Below, in pieces: positions 7,961 through 16,516 of a stretch of 52,892 bases of DNA. The stretch spans positions 1-52,892 of the forward strand of contig JBBQAM010000028.1 in the NCBI GenBank assembly GCA_038316335.1, read 5' to 3'. Numbering within the stretch: position 1 is the stretch's first letter; each line of letters opens with the position of its first letter. Both the position numbers and the translations under genes were made by a program. The DNA is from JALHST01 sp038316335 (GTDB lineage: Bacteria; Bacteroidota; Bacteroidia; Flavobacteriales; Flavobacteriaceae). The notes below the pieces were generated by a model. That model had not been told where the DNA came from. It saw only the letters and a program-made list of their open reading frames with translations, and ran no database searches.

Positions 7961-10900
7961 ATGAAAATTTCTGAATATGCTGTAAAGAATTACCAGTTTA
8001 CGTTAATCATGTTTTTAATGGTTGTCACACTGGGCATCACAACAATCTCCCATATGTCAAGATCTGAAGACCCGGAGATTGATTTCCCGACATTTCCTGT
8101 TGTGGTTGTTTATCCTGGCACGAGCCCTAAGGATATGGAAGAATTAATAGTAGATCCTATTGAGAAAAAAGTGTATGGTTTAGACAATATCAAACAAATA
8201 AGAAGCACAATAAAAGACGGGCTGGCTATTATAGAAGTAGAATATAAATACAATAGCGATGTAGATGAAAAATACCAAGAGTTGGTTGGCGAGCTAAATG
8301 CGCTTCGAACAAAACTTCCCCAAGGTATTGCCCGTTTAGAAGTGACTAGGACCCGCCCAACCGATGTTAACGTCATTCAAATGGCTCTAGTATCTGAAAA
8401 TGCTTCAAGAGAATCGTTAAAAAACACAGCGAAAGATCTGCAGAAGGAATTGGAAAAAATACCATCACTTAAAAACATTGAGATACAGGGTTTACCTGAT
8501 CAAATTGTAAGAGTTGATCTACAACTGGATAAAATGTCACAAATTCACATCCCAGTGTCGGCCGTAATCGGCAGCCTGGAAAGTGAGATTGCAAATATCC
8601 CGGGTGGAACGGTGAATGAAGGAAGCAAATCATTCAATATTAAGACAAGTGGCAATTATAAAAATATAGATGAAATTAAAAACACCATAGTATACAGCAA
8701 AGACGGTAAAAATGTGATGCTGAAAGACATTGCGAATATCTATTATGATTTTGAACCGGAGAAACATATTACACGTTTAAATAACCATCGCTGTGTATTT
8801 GTGGTGGCAGCACAAAAAGCTGGTGAGAACATCAGTAAAACACAGGATGCTTACCTGCCGGTAATAGCAAACTTTAAGGCTAAGTTACCAGTCAATATCG
8901 ATTTGAAGCTCCATTTTGACCAGGCAAATAATGTGAATAGGCGTTTGAGAGGCTTGGGCATAGATTTTATTTTTGCGATTCTTTTGGTTGCTATCACTTT
9001 ATTGCCTTTGGGTTTAAGAGCGGCTATTGTTGTAATGATCTCTATTCCTTTGTCTTTAGCAATGGGGATTGTAATGATGAACCTGTTCGGATTTAATTTA
9101 AATCAGCTAAGTATTGTTGGATTGGTGCTATCATTAGGACTATTGGTTGATGATAGTATCGTAGTGGTTGAAAATATAGAAAGATGGTTGCTTGAAGGAC
9201 ATTCACGATTAGATGCAACTCTGAAAGCAACAAAACAAATAGGGCTGGCTGTTTTAGGATGTACAGTAACTTTGATAATAGCATTTTTACCGTTGATGTT
9301 TTTACCGGAATCCTCGGGTGATTTTATCAGAAGCTTGCCCGTTGGCGTTATTTGTTCTGTTGTTGCATCTTTACTGGTTTCGCTTACGATAGTTCCATTC
9401 TTATCGAATAGATTATTGAAACAGCATACGGGTCACCCGGATGGTAATATTTTCATGCGTGGCTTAAAAAAGTTGATTAGCGGCAGCTATAGCAGGTTAT
9501 TGGAAAAAGCGTTGAAGAGGCCTGTAATTACAATTTTAACAGCTGTAGCAATTTTTATTGGATCATTGCAATTGATTCCGGTCGTGGGCTTTAGTTTGTT
9601 TCCGGCTTCAGAAAAACCCCAGTTCCTGATCAATGTAATTACGCCACTTCAATCAAATTTAGAATACACAAATAAGATCACACAGCAGATAGAAAAGGAT
9701 CTGAAAAGCCTGTCTGATGTAGAATATTTTGCCGCAAATGTTGGCAAAGGCAATCCCCGTATTTATTATAATATTTCACAGGAAAATGAGCATACTGATT
9801 TTGCCCAGATATTTATTCAGTTGTATGATCGCACAAGCCCGGCCAGGAAATTGGAGATCATTGAGATGCTTAGAAAAAAGTATACTCCTTATCCGGGAGC
9901 TAAAATAGTAGTGAAAAACTTTGAACAGGGCCCGCCTATTGTTGCGCCTGTAGAAGTTCGTTTAATGGGAGAAAACGTGGATACCCTGAGAGCACTTGCT
10001 GCCAAGGTTGAAGAGTTGATTATAACCACTGAAGGAACTATTTATGTTACGAACCCGGTAAAGAATTTAAAAACTGACATCCGTGTGTCTATTAATAAAG
10101 AAAAAGCGCAGATGCTGGATATTCCAACCGTAAATATCGACAGAACTGTTCGCCTTGCTGTCAATGGAATGGATATGGGAAAATTTAACAATGCCAACGG
10201 CGATGATTTTAAAATTTTACTCACCACACCAAGATCTATGTATCCTGATTTATCGGTACTTCATAATCTTTATATCAATAATACCCTTGGAGGATCAGTT
10301 CCCTTAACACAGTTGGCAACGCTGGATATGGAATCATCTGCGGTCAGTATTAACCATATCAATAAAACCAGAACTGTATCAGTGGATGCTTTTGTAAAAA
10401 AAGGATATTTAAATGACAATGTCCTTAAAGATGTAATTGCACAAATGAACATTTTTAAACTGCCCAAAGGTTATAGCTATGAAATGGGAGGTGATATTGA
10501 AAGCAGGAAGCACTCCTTTGGTGGTTTACACACTATACTGATAGTAACCTTGTTCTTGTTTATTGCAGCACTAATATTACAATTCAAAACGTTTAAAAGT
10601 ACAATGATTGTTTTATCTGTTATTCCTTTGGGAATTGTTGGAGCAATCCTGGCATTATTAGTAACCGGCAATTCACTTTCATTTATAGCTACCGTTGGTA
10701 TAATAGCACTTGCAGGTATTGAAGTAAAGAATACGATTCTCCTTGTTGATTTCACGAATCAACTCAGGCAAAAAGGCATGTCCTTGGAACGGGCGATAAA
10801 GGAAGCAGGAGAAGTAAGATTCCTCCCTATTGTGCTCACATCACTTACAGCTATTGGGGGACTGTTTCCTATAGCCATCTCGTCAAACCCATTGATTGCA

Positions 10901-11065
10901 CCGTTGGCAATTGTAATGATTGGAGGTTTGATAAGTTCAACTGTTTTGTCAAGAATAATAACCCCGGTTATATACAAAATAATGCCACCGAAAATTTATT
11001 ATAGTTCAGAGCAAGATTTAGAATCTGTTATTGATGTGGTGCCGGCTGTAGAAGAAGTTAGTTGA
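7961..11065 (+). CDS. RND multidrug efflux pump (HAE1/AcrB-like)
   Basis: 1034 residues, the normal size for this family. The first transmembrane segment is at about 12-34, followed by the large porter loop, six helices, a second loop and the last helices, giving 12 segments. The proton-relay pair is visible in the fourth helix as LGLLVDDSIVVVENIE, and the HAE1-style GIVMMNLFGFNLNQLS precedes it. It expels small hydrophobic toxicants using the proton gradient. No heavy-metal (CusA-type) signature was seen. It is the third gene of the operon with TolC and adaptor; no terminator with a T-tract follows directly, but an inverted repeat lies at 11081-11128. Confidence 0.93.
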   Translation: MKISEYAVKNYQFTLIMFLMVVTLGITTISHMSRSEDPEIDFPTFPVVVVYPGTSPKDMEELIVDPIEKKVYGLDNIKQIRSTIKDGLAIIEVEYKYNSDVDEKYQELVGELNALRTKLPQGIARLEVTRTRPTDVNVIQMALVSENASRESLKNTAKDLQKELEKIPSLKNIEIQGLPDQIVRVDLQLDKMSQIHIPVSAVIGSLESEIANIPGGTVNEGSKSFNIKTSGNYKNIDEIKNTIVYSKDGKNVMLKDIANIYYDFEPEKHITRLNNHRCVFVVAAQKAGENISKTQDAYLPVIANFKAKLPVNIDLKLHFDQANNVNRRLRGLGIDFIFAILLVAITLLPLGLRAAIVVMISIPLSLAMGIVMMNLFGFNLNQLSIVGLVLSLGLLVDDSIVVVENIERWLLEGHSRLDATLKATKQIGLAVLGCTVTLIIAFLPLMFLPESSGDFIRSLPVGVICSVVASLLVSLTIVPFLSNRLLKQHTGHPDGNIFMRGLKKLISGSYSRLLEKALKRPVITILTAVAIFIGSLQLIPVVGFSLFPASEKPQFLINVITPLQSNLEYTNKITQQIEKDLKSLSDVEYFAANVGKGNPRIYYNISQENEHTDFAQIFIQLYDRTSPARKLEIIEMLRKKYTPYPGAKIVVKNFEQGPPIVAPVEVRLMGENVDTLRALAAKVEELIITTEGTIYVTNPVKNLKTDIRVSINKEKAQMLDIPTVNIDRTVRLAVNGMDMGKFNNANGDDFKILLTTPRSMYPDLSVLHNLYINNTLGGSVPLTQLATLDMESSAVSINHINKTRTVSVDAFVKKGYLNDNVLKDVIAQMNIFKLPKGYSYEMGGDIESRKHSFGGLHTILIVTLFLFIAALILQFKTFKSTMIVLSVIPLGIVGAILALLVTGNSLSFIATVGIIALAGIEVKNTILLVDFTNQLRQKGMSLERAIKEAGEVRFLPIVLTSLTAIGGLFPIAISSNPLIAPLAIVMIGGLISSTVLSRIITPVIYKIMPPKIYYSSEQDLESVIDVVPAVEEVS

Positions 11066-11080
11066 TTGATTCATGATAAG

Positions 11081-11128
11081 ATAATCGGCCAAACATACAT
11101 TTTTTATTGTCCCTTTTTGACCGATTAT
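11081..11128. promoter_or_regulatory. Inverted repeat between the RND operon and the esterase promoter
   Basis: 13-bp arms at 11081-11093 and 11116-11128 (ATAATCGGcCAAA against TTTGaCCGATTAT, one mismatch) could form a hairpin after the RND stop codon. The right arm overlaps the AraC-type operator of the next gene. It may serve as a weak terminator or as part of that operator. Confidence 0.35.
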
Positions 11129-11163
11129 AGTCCGTTTGGAGTTTTATTTACAGTCTATTTTTA
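11108..11163 (+). promoter_or_regulatory. AraC-type operator and promoter, copy 3
   Basis: TGTCCCTTTTTGAC at 11108-11121 and AGTCCGTT at 11129-11136 keep the 21-bp spacing of the GTCC half-sites seen at 3597 and 4944. A looser -7 box, TATTTTTA, lies at 11156-11163, 32 bases before the esterase ATG. The AraC regulator gene starts 1.3 kb downstream, so this copy may also be near enough for autoregulation through the operon. Confidence 0.65.
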
Positions 11164-11195
11164 CAACGATAAAAAAAGTCAATAAATTATAAAAT

Positions 11196-12428
11196 ATGAA
11201 ATCAAAATTATTTATCATTGGCTTCATAATCATTACAAACGCCTGGAGTCAAAGGGACAATAAAATTGTAATTGGCACCATTGACAGTATTTATTCGAAA
11301 ATTCTGAATGAACTAAGAAAGCTGTGGATATCGCTATCTGCCAGCATTGGGAGGGGGAGGGTTACTGCTGATGTGCAATATCCTGTAATTTACCTGTTAG
11401 ATGGCAATGGGCATTTTCAATCAGTCGCCGCTCTGTTGAAACAATTCAGCACAATTGGTAACAGCATCTCACCCGAAATGATAATTGTTGGGATAATGAA
11501 TACCGACAGAACACGTGATTTATCGCCTACGCACTTCACACTAGGACCTGATGGCAAAACAATGCCAGGTATGCGTTCATCGGGTGGTGGTGAAAAATTT
11601 ACTGTATTTATCCAACATGAACTGATTCCGCATATCGACTCATTGTATCCTGCAGCACCTTATAGAATGTTTATCGGACATTCATTGGGCGGTCTGTTAG
11701 TAATGAATACGTTTGTTAATCACCGGGAACTGTTTAATGCATATGTAGCCATTGATCCAAGTATGTGATGGGATAATGGGCGGTTGCTTCGGCAAACAAA
11801 TATGATATTAAATCAACAGCGTTTTGATGGCAAGAGTTTATTTCTTGCGGTTGCAAATACCATGGAGGAGGGAATGGATACATTTCAAGTAAAAAACGAC
11901 ACTTCGGGAAATACGTTGCATATTAGATCTAACCTGAAACTTGCTGAAATTCTGAGAGAGGGTAAATCCAATCAATTAAACTGGGCATGGAAATATTATA
12001 AGGATGAAACGCATAACACGGTATCTTTTTTAGCAGAATATGACGCAATTCGCTGGCTTTTTAAAAATTATGCTTTAAATATTCACGGCAATAATGCAGG
12101 GGCCGAAGTCCTTACAGTTGACTATGTTTCCAGGCATTATGATTCAGTATCTAGGTTTATGGGGTATAAAATACTCCCGGATAAGCAGACTGTAAACTTC
12201 TTAGGATACCAGTTGATGAGCGAGGTCAAAATGAAAAAGGCATCAGGTTTTTTTAATCTAAATATGGTTAATTTTCCAACTAGTTTTAATGTATACGAGA
12301 GCATGGGGGATTTTTACAGGGAGGGTGGTAATCTCAAAAAGGCGATAGAACTTTATTCAAAGGCGTTGACAATAAAAGAAATTCCCGAAACAAGAAAAAA
12401 GCTGCAAAACCTATTAAGCATTCAATAG
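11196..12428 (+). pseudogene. Alpha/beta esterase with TPR tail, split by one in-frame opal codon
   Basis: A single frame from ATG 11196 to TAG 12426-12428 is interrupted only by TGA at 11766-11768. The first part has an export-like N-terminus and YPVIYLLDGNGHFQ, MNTDRTRDLSPTHF and the nucleophile elbow GHSLGG, all typical of esterase-D/IroE-like hydrolases of Bacteroidota. The second part resumes at WDNGRLL and ends in a TPR-like helix pair (MGDFYREGGNLKKAIELYSKAL). The family normally reads PSMWWDN here, so the TGA replaces a Trp codon (TGG to TGA). The catalytic His (DETHNTVSF) lies after the stop, so the truncated product would be inactive. Total intact length would be about 410 residues. 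Confidence 0.78.
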
Positions 12429-12478
12429 CACCGCCCGTTAATAAATTATCATTTTCTTTTTAAATTAAAACAAATAAT

Positions 12479-13399
12479 ATGAAAAAATTCGCATTTATTA
12501 TTCCTCCTTCAGTTGAAATACTCGACTTGGCAGGCCCGCTCCAGGTATTTACTGAAGCTAAATTTAATGGCTATCAACTATCGCTTGAATTTTATTCCTA
12601 CCAGGATGAAATTATTAGTACCTCCGGGCTTCCGTTCTTCAATATAAAAAATTATAAAGAGGCTGATCTTGGAGAAGGAGACTATATTTTTATTCCTGGT
12701 ATGGATGATAAATATGTTCGCAGTTTAACATTTAAAGCAGAGCGGGATTTTTTTAACTGGTTAAGAACATGTGCTGATCGGAAGGTTTTCGTTTGTTCCA
12801 TTTGCAATGGGGCCTTTGCCTTAGGGTATGCGGGTTTATTAAAAGATACTGAATGCACAACCCATTGGAGAAGGGTTGAAGAGATGCAGGCAGAATTTCC
12901 AACGGCAAAAGTGATTTCTGATATCCTTTATAAAAAGAGTAATAATGTGTACACAAGTGCAGGGATTAGTGCTGGGATCGATCTAGCATTAGGGATCCTT
13001 GAAGAATTAAAAGGAGCTTTGTTTACACATAAAGTAGCAAGAGGACTTGTAGTGTATCACCGGCGAAGTCAGAATCATACGCAAAACAGCGTTTACCTTG
13101 ATTACCGAAATCACATCAATCCGAGGATTCATGCTGTTCAGGACCATCTCATTGACCATCTTTCTGATGATAATACAATAGAGGATTTGGCTGAATTGGC
13201 AGCCATGAGCCCACGGAATTTAAGTCGTGTTTTTAAAGAAAAAACGGGAACTACCGTTCTTGAATACCTGACAAAACTACGTTTGGAATTTGCAAAAACA
13301 ATGCTTAATAACCCGGAGTACACCTTAGAATATATTGCCTCAAAATGTGGATTCAAAACGGCCAGGCAGTTACAAAGAATTTTAAAAGCCAATAAATAA
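12479..13399 (+). CDS. GlxA-type AraC transcription regulator (DJ-1/PfpI domain plus HTH)
   Basis: 306 residues. Residues 1-170 form a DJ-1/PfpI-like domain (IPPSVEILDLAGPLQVF at the start, CSICNGAFALGYAGLL around the nucleophile-elbow Cys). Residues 215-306 carry two helix-turn-helices of the AraC family (TIEDLAELAAMSPRNLSRVF, and YTLEYIASKCGF near the end). Members sense small molecules with the first domain and bind direct-repeat half-sites. It is the only AraC gene in the window and lies at the end of the island whose three promoters share a repeated GTCC motif, so it is the likely regulator of the efflux operon and neighbours (inference). Confidence 0.9.
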   Translation: MKKFAFIIPPSVEILDLAGPLQVFTEAKFNGYQLSLEFYSYQDEIISTSGLPFFNIKNYKEADLGEGDYIFIPGMDDKYVRSLTFKAERDFFNWLRTCADRKVFVCSICNGAFALGYAGLLKDTECTTHWRRVEEMQAEFPTAKVISDILYKKSNNVYTSAGISAGIDLALGILEELKGALFTHKVARGLVVYHRRSQNHTQNSVYLDYRNHINPRIHAVQDHLIDHLSDDNTIEDLAELAAMSPRNLSRVFKEKTGTTVLEYLTKLRLEFAKTMLNNPEYTLEYIASKCGFKTARQLQRILKANK

Positions 13400-13717
13400 T
13401 AGAAGAGAAAAAAAAGAAATGTAGTAAGTGTATAAAATTCTATTCTCCTGAAAATGAATTCCCCATTGGCGCTTAAATCCCGGGTGTTAAAATTTGAACG
13501 GAATTTGCAATAGCGTGTTACCTTTTAAAATATGTCAGCCACCCCGAAAAAAAGAAATGGAAGAAATTACAAGAAAATTAGTGGACGGTATTGTTTTATC
13601 AGCGTTGCCTCTAAACCGGCCCAAAGAGTGGGGCATACAGCGCACCAGTCTATTGTCAACTTAGTTGGCCTAATATTTTTTGGTCTTATGGCTGTTAAAG
13701 CAAGCTTTCGCGCTCCA
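13400..13717. other. Short gene-free stretch left of the attachment site
   Basis: It contains no recognised gene. A 35-codon frame from ATG 13557 (MEEITRKLVDGIVL...) is coding-like in composition and may be the relic of an older gene cut off by an insertion, but I cannot place it. Confidence 0.5.
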
Positions 13718-13722
13718 AAACT

Positions 13723-13754
13723 AAAAAAGCCCTTCACTATATGTGAAGGGCTTG
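13723..13754 (-). terminator. Rho-independent terminator of tRNA-Asp
   Basis: AAGCCCTTCAC and GTGAAGGGCTT pair, and the minus strand then reads TTTTTTAG. It is the same hairpin as at 3041-3072. It lies eight bases beyond the 3' end of the tRNA-Asp fragment at 13762-13806. Confidence 0.9.
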
Positions 13755-13761
13755 TACTTTG

Positions 13762-13806
13762 CGGTCCGGACGGGACTCGAACCCGCGACCCCCTGCGTGA
13801 CAGGCA
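13762..13806 (-). other. 3' part of tRNA-Asp(GTC): left attachment site (attL) of the ICE
   Basis: On the minus strand these 45 bases read from the anticodon loop (CTGTCAC, anticodon GTC) through GCAGG, the variable loop and T-arm (GGGTTCGAGTCCC) to the acceptor strand CCGGACC and discriminator G. Upstream of the anticodon stem the sequence diverges abruptly, so the 5' half is missing and this is not a working tRNA. An integrase gene starts 160 bases away, pointing away from the site. The standard reading is that the ICE inserted within the anticodon region and that the intact tRNA-Asp is at its far end, outside this window. The second, more decayed copy is at 3080-3100. Confidence 0.85.
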
Positions 13807-13820
13807 CGGAAAATTACATT

Positions 13821-13850
13821 TCATTTGTTTTCATTTGATTTCTTTTGTTC
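13821..13850. repeat. Three 10-bp tandem repeats beside attL
   Basis: TCATTTGTTT, TCATTTGATT and TCTTTTGTTC follow one another exactly 10 bases apart, 14 bases from the end of the tRNA identity. One-helical-turn spacing of A/T tracts beside an att core suggests integrase arm-binding sites or phased bent DNA. Confidence 0.5.
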
Positions 13851-13919
13851 TGATAATCAATATTTTATGAGTTTTTACTTTTCATTTAGCAACATATGTT
13901 TTATCTTTAATAGTGTAAT

Positions 13920-13939
13920 TGTTGTACGTATGTTGTACG
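13920..13939. repeat. Direct repeat TGTTGTACG upstream of the integrase gene
   Basis: TGTTGTACG occurs at 13920-13928 and again at 13931-13939 (11-bp period), 26 bases before the chosen integrase ATG. It may be an operator or an arm-type integrase site; its presence supports starting the gene at 13966 rather than upstream. Confidence 0.45.
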
Positions 13940-13965
13940 GATTTGAAACTCAAAAAAGTCAAGAG

Positions 13966-15180
13966 ATGGCCGCCATAAAAATTGTATTACAGAAAGTTCA
14001 AAGAGCAAATGGAACTTACCCCATCCGAATTAGAATAACTAAAAATAGGAAATCTAAATTCTTTAAAACAATTTTTTACGCACTACCGGAAGAATTTGAC
14101 CAAAAGACTGAACAGTTTACAAGGAAATACCCAAATCACATACAGAGTAATCGCGTGCTTCTTAAATTTAAGGATCGTGCATTGAAAGTATTTGCTGACT
14201 TAGAATACGAAAATGAGAATTTTTCATTACTAGATTTCGAAAAGGCTTTTGTATCGACTGCAAAAACAAAAAAGCTAACAAAAAATTTCTTTTACTTCTG
14301 GGATGAAATAATTAAAGAGCTTAAGTTCTCCGGGAGGACAGGCGATGCGGATATCCATGATGAAAGTTTCAAGTCCCTTAAAAAATTCAATGGAAGCTCC
14401 CGGTTGGAATTTGACCAAATCGATATGACCTACCTATCGAAGTATGAGAACCATTTACTATCCCGGGGCGGCACGGGAGGGGGCATTAGTATTCGAATGA
14501 GATGTATCAGGATCATATTCAATAAGGCCATCGATAGGGGAATTACGTCGAGCGAATTATATCCCTTTCGGAAATACAAAATTTCCAGGCTTAAGAGTGA
14601 TCCCAACAAGATTGCGCTGGACTACTTTGATGTTATGAAAATCATTCAATGGGATTCCTCCAAATACCCACATTTAATAGATAGCCACAATTACTTTGTA
14701 TTCAGCTTTTATACTCGTGGAATGAATTGGACAGATCAGCTGTTACTCGAATGGTCCCAGGTTGGTGGGAATAAGATACTTTATACCCGATCAAAATCCA
14801 AGGGCAAGTTCAGTATTACTGTACTTCCTCCGGTACAGAACATTCTTGAATATTATAGTGTACACAAATTGGATACAAAATATGTCTTTCCCATACTTCT
14901 AAGGGATAACATGACGCCTGAACAGATTCAGAACCGCAAGAGAAAGACCCGAAAAAAATACAATAAGGACTTAAAGGAAATCGCTTTTCACTGCGAAATC
15001 GATGCAAAAGTAACCAGTTATGTTGCAAGACATAGTTTCGCTAATGCTCTAAAACAAATGGGCGTGGCAACTGATGTTATTAGTGAATCTTTGGGACATA
15101 CCGATATAAAAGTAACCCAGGGATATCTAAAAAGCCTCGAAAACTCGGTATTGGATGAAGCAGCTGCCTTGCTTCTTTAG
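13966..15180 (+). CDS. int: Tyrosine site-specific integrase of the ICE
   Basis: 404 residues from ATG 13966 (MAAIKIVLQKV), the usual length for Bacteroidota integrases. The N-terminal arm-binding domain (RANGTYPIRIRITKNRKSKFFKT) is followed by a SAM-like core-binding domain. The catalytic domain has Arg in FYTRGMNWTDQLLLEW, the SYVARHSFANAL box (the first His of HxxR is Tyr, common in this subfamily) and the LGHTD...TQGYL box with nucleophile Tyr. The frame is open further upstream to 13825, but that part is hydrophobic and crosses att repeats, so I reject it. It should catalyse insertion into and excision from tRNA-Asp. Confidence 0.92.
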   Translation: MAAIKIVLQKVQRANGTYPIRIRITKNRKSKFFKTIFYALPEEFDQKTEQFTRKYPNHIQSNRVLLKFKDRALKVFADLEYENENFSLLDFEKAFVSTAKTKKLTKNFFYFWDEIIKELKFSGRTGDADIHDESFKSLKKFNGSSRLEFDQIDMTYLSKYENHLLSRGGTGGGISIRMRCIRIIFNKAIDRGITSSELYPFRKYKISRLKSDPNKIALDYFDVMKIIQWDSSKYPHLIDSHNYFVFSFYTRGMNWTDQLLLEWSQVGGNKILYTRSKSKGKFSITVLPPVQNILEYYSVHKLDTKYVFPILLRDNMTPEQIQNRKRKTRKKYNKDLKEIAFHCEIDAKVTSYVARHSFANALKQMGVATDVISESLGHTDIKVTQGYLKSLENSVLDEAAALLL

Positions 15181-15626
15181 AATAATTCGATAAAATTGCC
15201 CTCTGTTTTATAACAATAAGGGATTGACCTTCCCCTTTCCAAGATTCGGAAACGCCCTATGCTTCCTTATTTGCTTGTGAATTACCAATCGAAACAAACA
15301 GAATATTGATACCATATTGTTCGATACCCTTTTGTGTAAAACTTTAGAAATAAGGCACTCATTTTGAATAGGTGTTTACTAATTGTGAAATTGCTTAAAT
15401 ACCTTCCAGATTTATCCAAGCTTGTGAGTAACTACCCAAAATCGGACAAAAAACCATCTTTTTCTTCCTTCCCCCTATCCACAAAAAAGTGCCCGATAGG
15501 GCACTAGATTCTACATCCAAATCAACAATCAAAAAGCATATTGGCCGTTTAGATTCTGTAGTTCCTATTTATTAAGGAATGGCATCAATACATTTCTGTT
15601 TGATTTTTAATACCTAATTTTACACC
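15181..15626. other. Gene-free stretch between integrase and cargo operon
   Basis: AT-rich, with no frame I can support. It contains one hairpin (15488-15505, listed separately). In several conjugative elements this spot holds an excisionase; none was recognised here. Confidence 0.5.
15482..15505 (-). terminator. Hairpin with T-tract on the minus strand
   Basis: AGTGCCC and GGGCACT form a perfect 7-bp stem with a GATA loop. On the minus strand it is followed by TTTTTT, so it would stop leftward transcription, for example antisense reads from the cargo operon toward the integrase. No minus-strand gene lies upstream of it. Confidence 0.55.
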
Positions 15627-16511
15627 ATGTTTTATAGAAGAAAGATAATTTTTGCTCTATTGGAAAAGTTTGAGGGAGGATTGGAAAGCACTCGTCTTCA
15701 AAAACTTATGTTTTTGTTGACCCAAATGCAGAAAGAACCCAAATACGATTTCGTTCCTTATCGATACGGGTGCTATTCGTATTCTCTGAAAGCAGATTTG
15801 GGAGCTATGATAAAACATGATTGGTTATTTGAATCAGAGAAGACTTATAGTCTTAAAGTAAAGAAGAAATATTATAAAGAACTTACCCCAGCAGATAAGC
15901 AACTTGTCAACGAAACTTTCGAGCTTTACGGAAATATGAAAACGGATGTCATTACGAAGCATACATATATCAATTTCCCGTATCATGCCACCAATAGCAT
16001 TATAGCAGAGAGAATTCTTCCAGAAAAGTTTTTTGATAGAGTCGTAACTGCACGTTCTAATGATGAATCTACAGTTTTATTTACTATTGGGTATGAAGGT
16101 ATTTCTCTAGAAGAATACTTAAATAGGTTACTAAAAAATAATGTACATCTTCTTGTAGACGTCAGACGAAATCCCTTGAGCCAGAAATACGGTTTTAGCA
16201 AAAAGTCTTTAAGCAGTTTTTGTAGTCGATTGGGAATTGAGTACATCCATATACCAGATGTTGGTATTGATTCTAGTAAAAGGCGAGAATTAAATACGCA
16301 AGAAGATTACGATTTGCTTTTCGACGAATATAAAGCGACCGTTCTAAAAGAGGCCATTGAAAGTCAAAATTTTATACTCAGTTTATTGGAAAAACACAAG
16401 CGTATTGCACTTACATGTTTTGAAGCCGATACCTGTCAATGCCATAGAACCCACCTAGCCGAAAATTTGAAGAAATCTCCTAATTTTAAATACGATTTGA
16501 AGCATATTTAA
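15627..16511 (+). CDS. Panacea-like/DUF488 two-domain protein
   Basis: 294 residues. Residues 1-115 (TRLQKLMFLLTQ, YDFVPYRYGCYSYSLKADL, NHDWL-like helices) resemble the Panacea/DUF4065 fold found in antitoxins and phage-defence genes. Residues 148-290 are a DUF488 domain: FTIGYEGISLEEYLNRL, LLVDVRRNPLSQKYGF, then ALTCFEADTCQCHR with three cysteines and His. DUF488 has no settled activity; its conserved DVR and Cys/His residues suggest a nucleotide- or metal-dependent enzyme. It is the first gene of a tight operon: the next starts 5 bases after its stop. Its position just inside attL is a classic cargo pocket. Confidence 0.75.
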   Translation: MFYRRKIIFALLEKFEGGLESTRLQKLMFLLTQMQKEPKYDFVPYRYGCYSYSLKADLGAMIKHDWLFESEKTYSLKVKKKYYKELTPADKQLVNETFELYGNMKTDVITKHTYINFPYHATNSIIAERILPEKFFDRVVTARSNDESTVLFTIGYEGISLEEYLNRLLKNNVHLLVDVRRNPLSQKYGFSKKSLSSFCSRLGIEYIHIPDVGIDSSKRRELNTQEDYDLLFDEYKATVLKEAIESQNFILSLLEKHKRIALTCFEADTCQCHRTHLAENLKKSPNFKYDLKHI

Positions 16512-16516
16512 AAGAA

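Noticed and set aside
11766..11768. TGA read as selenocysteine
   Set aside because: The family has Trp, not Cys, at this site, and no selenocysteine-type hairpin is obvious after it.
13762..13806. Working tRNA-Asp gene
   Set aside because: The 5' half (acceptor strand, D-arm, half of the anticodon stem) is absent, so it can only be an attachment-site remnant.
13532..13870. 112-codon plus-strand frame
   Set aside because: It runs through the terminator and tRNA-Asp remnant and into the att repeats; its peptide has no family-like features.
13825..13965. N-terminal extension of the integrase
   Set aside because: The extra 47 residues are Phe/Tyr-rich from AT-rich att DNA, and the core family sequence starts at MAAIKIVL (13966).
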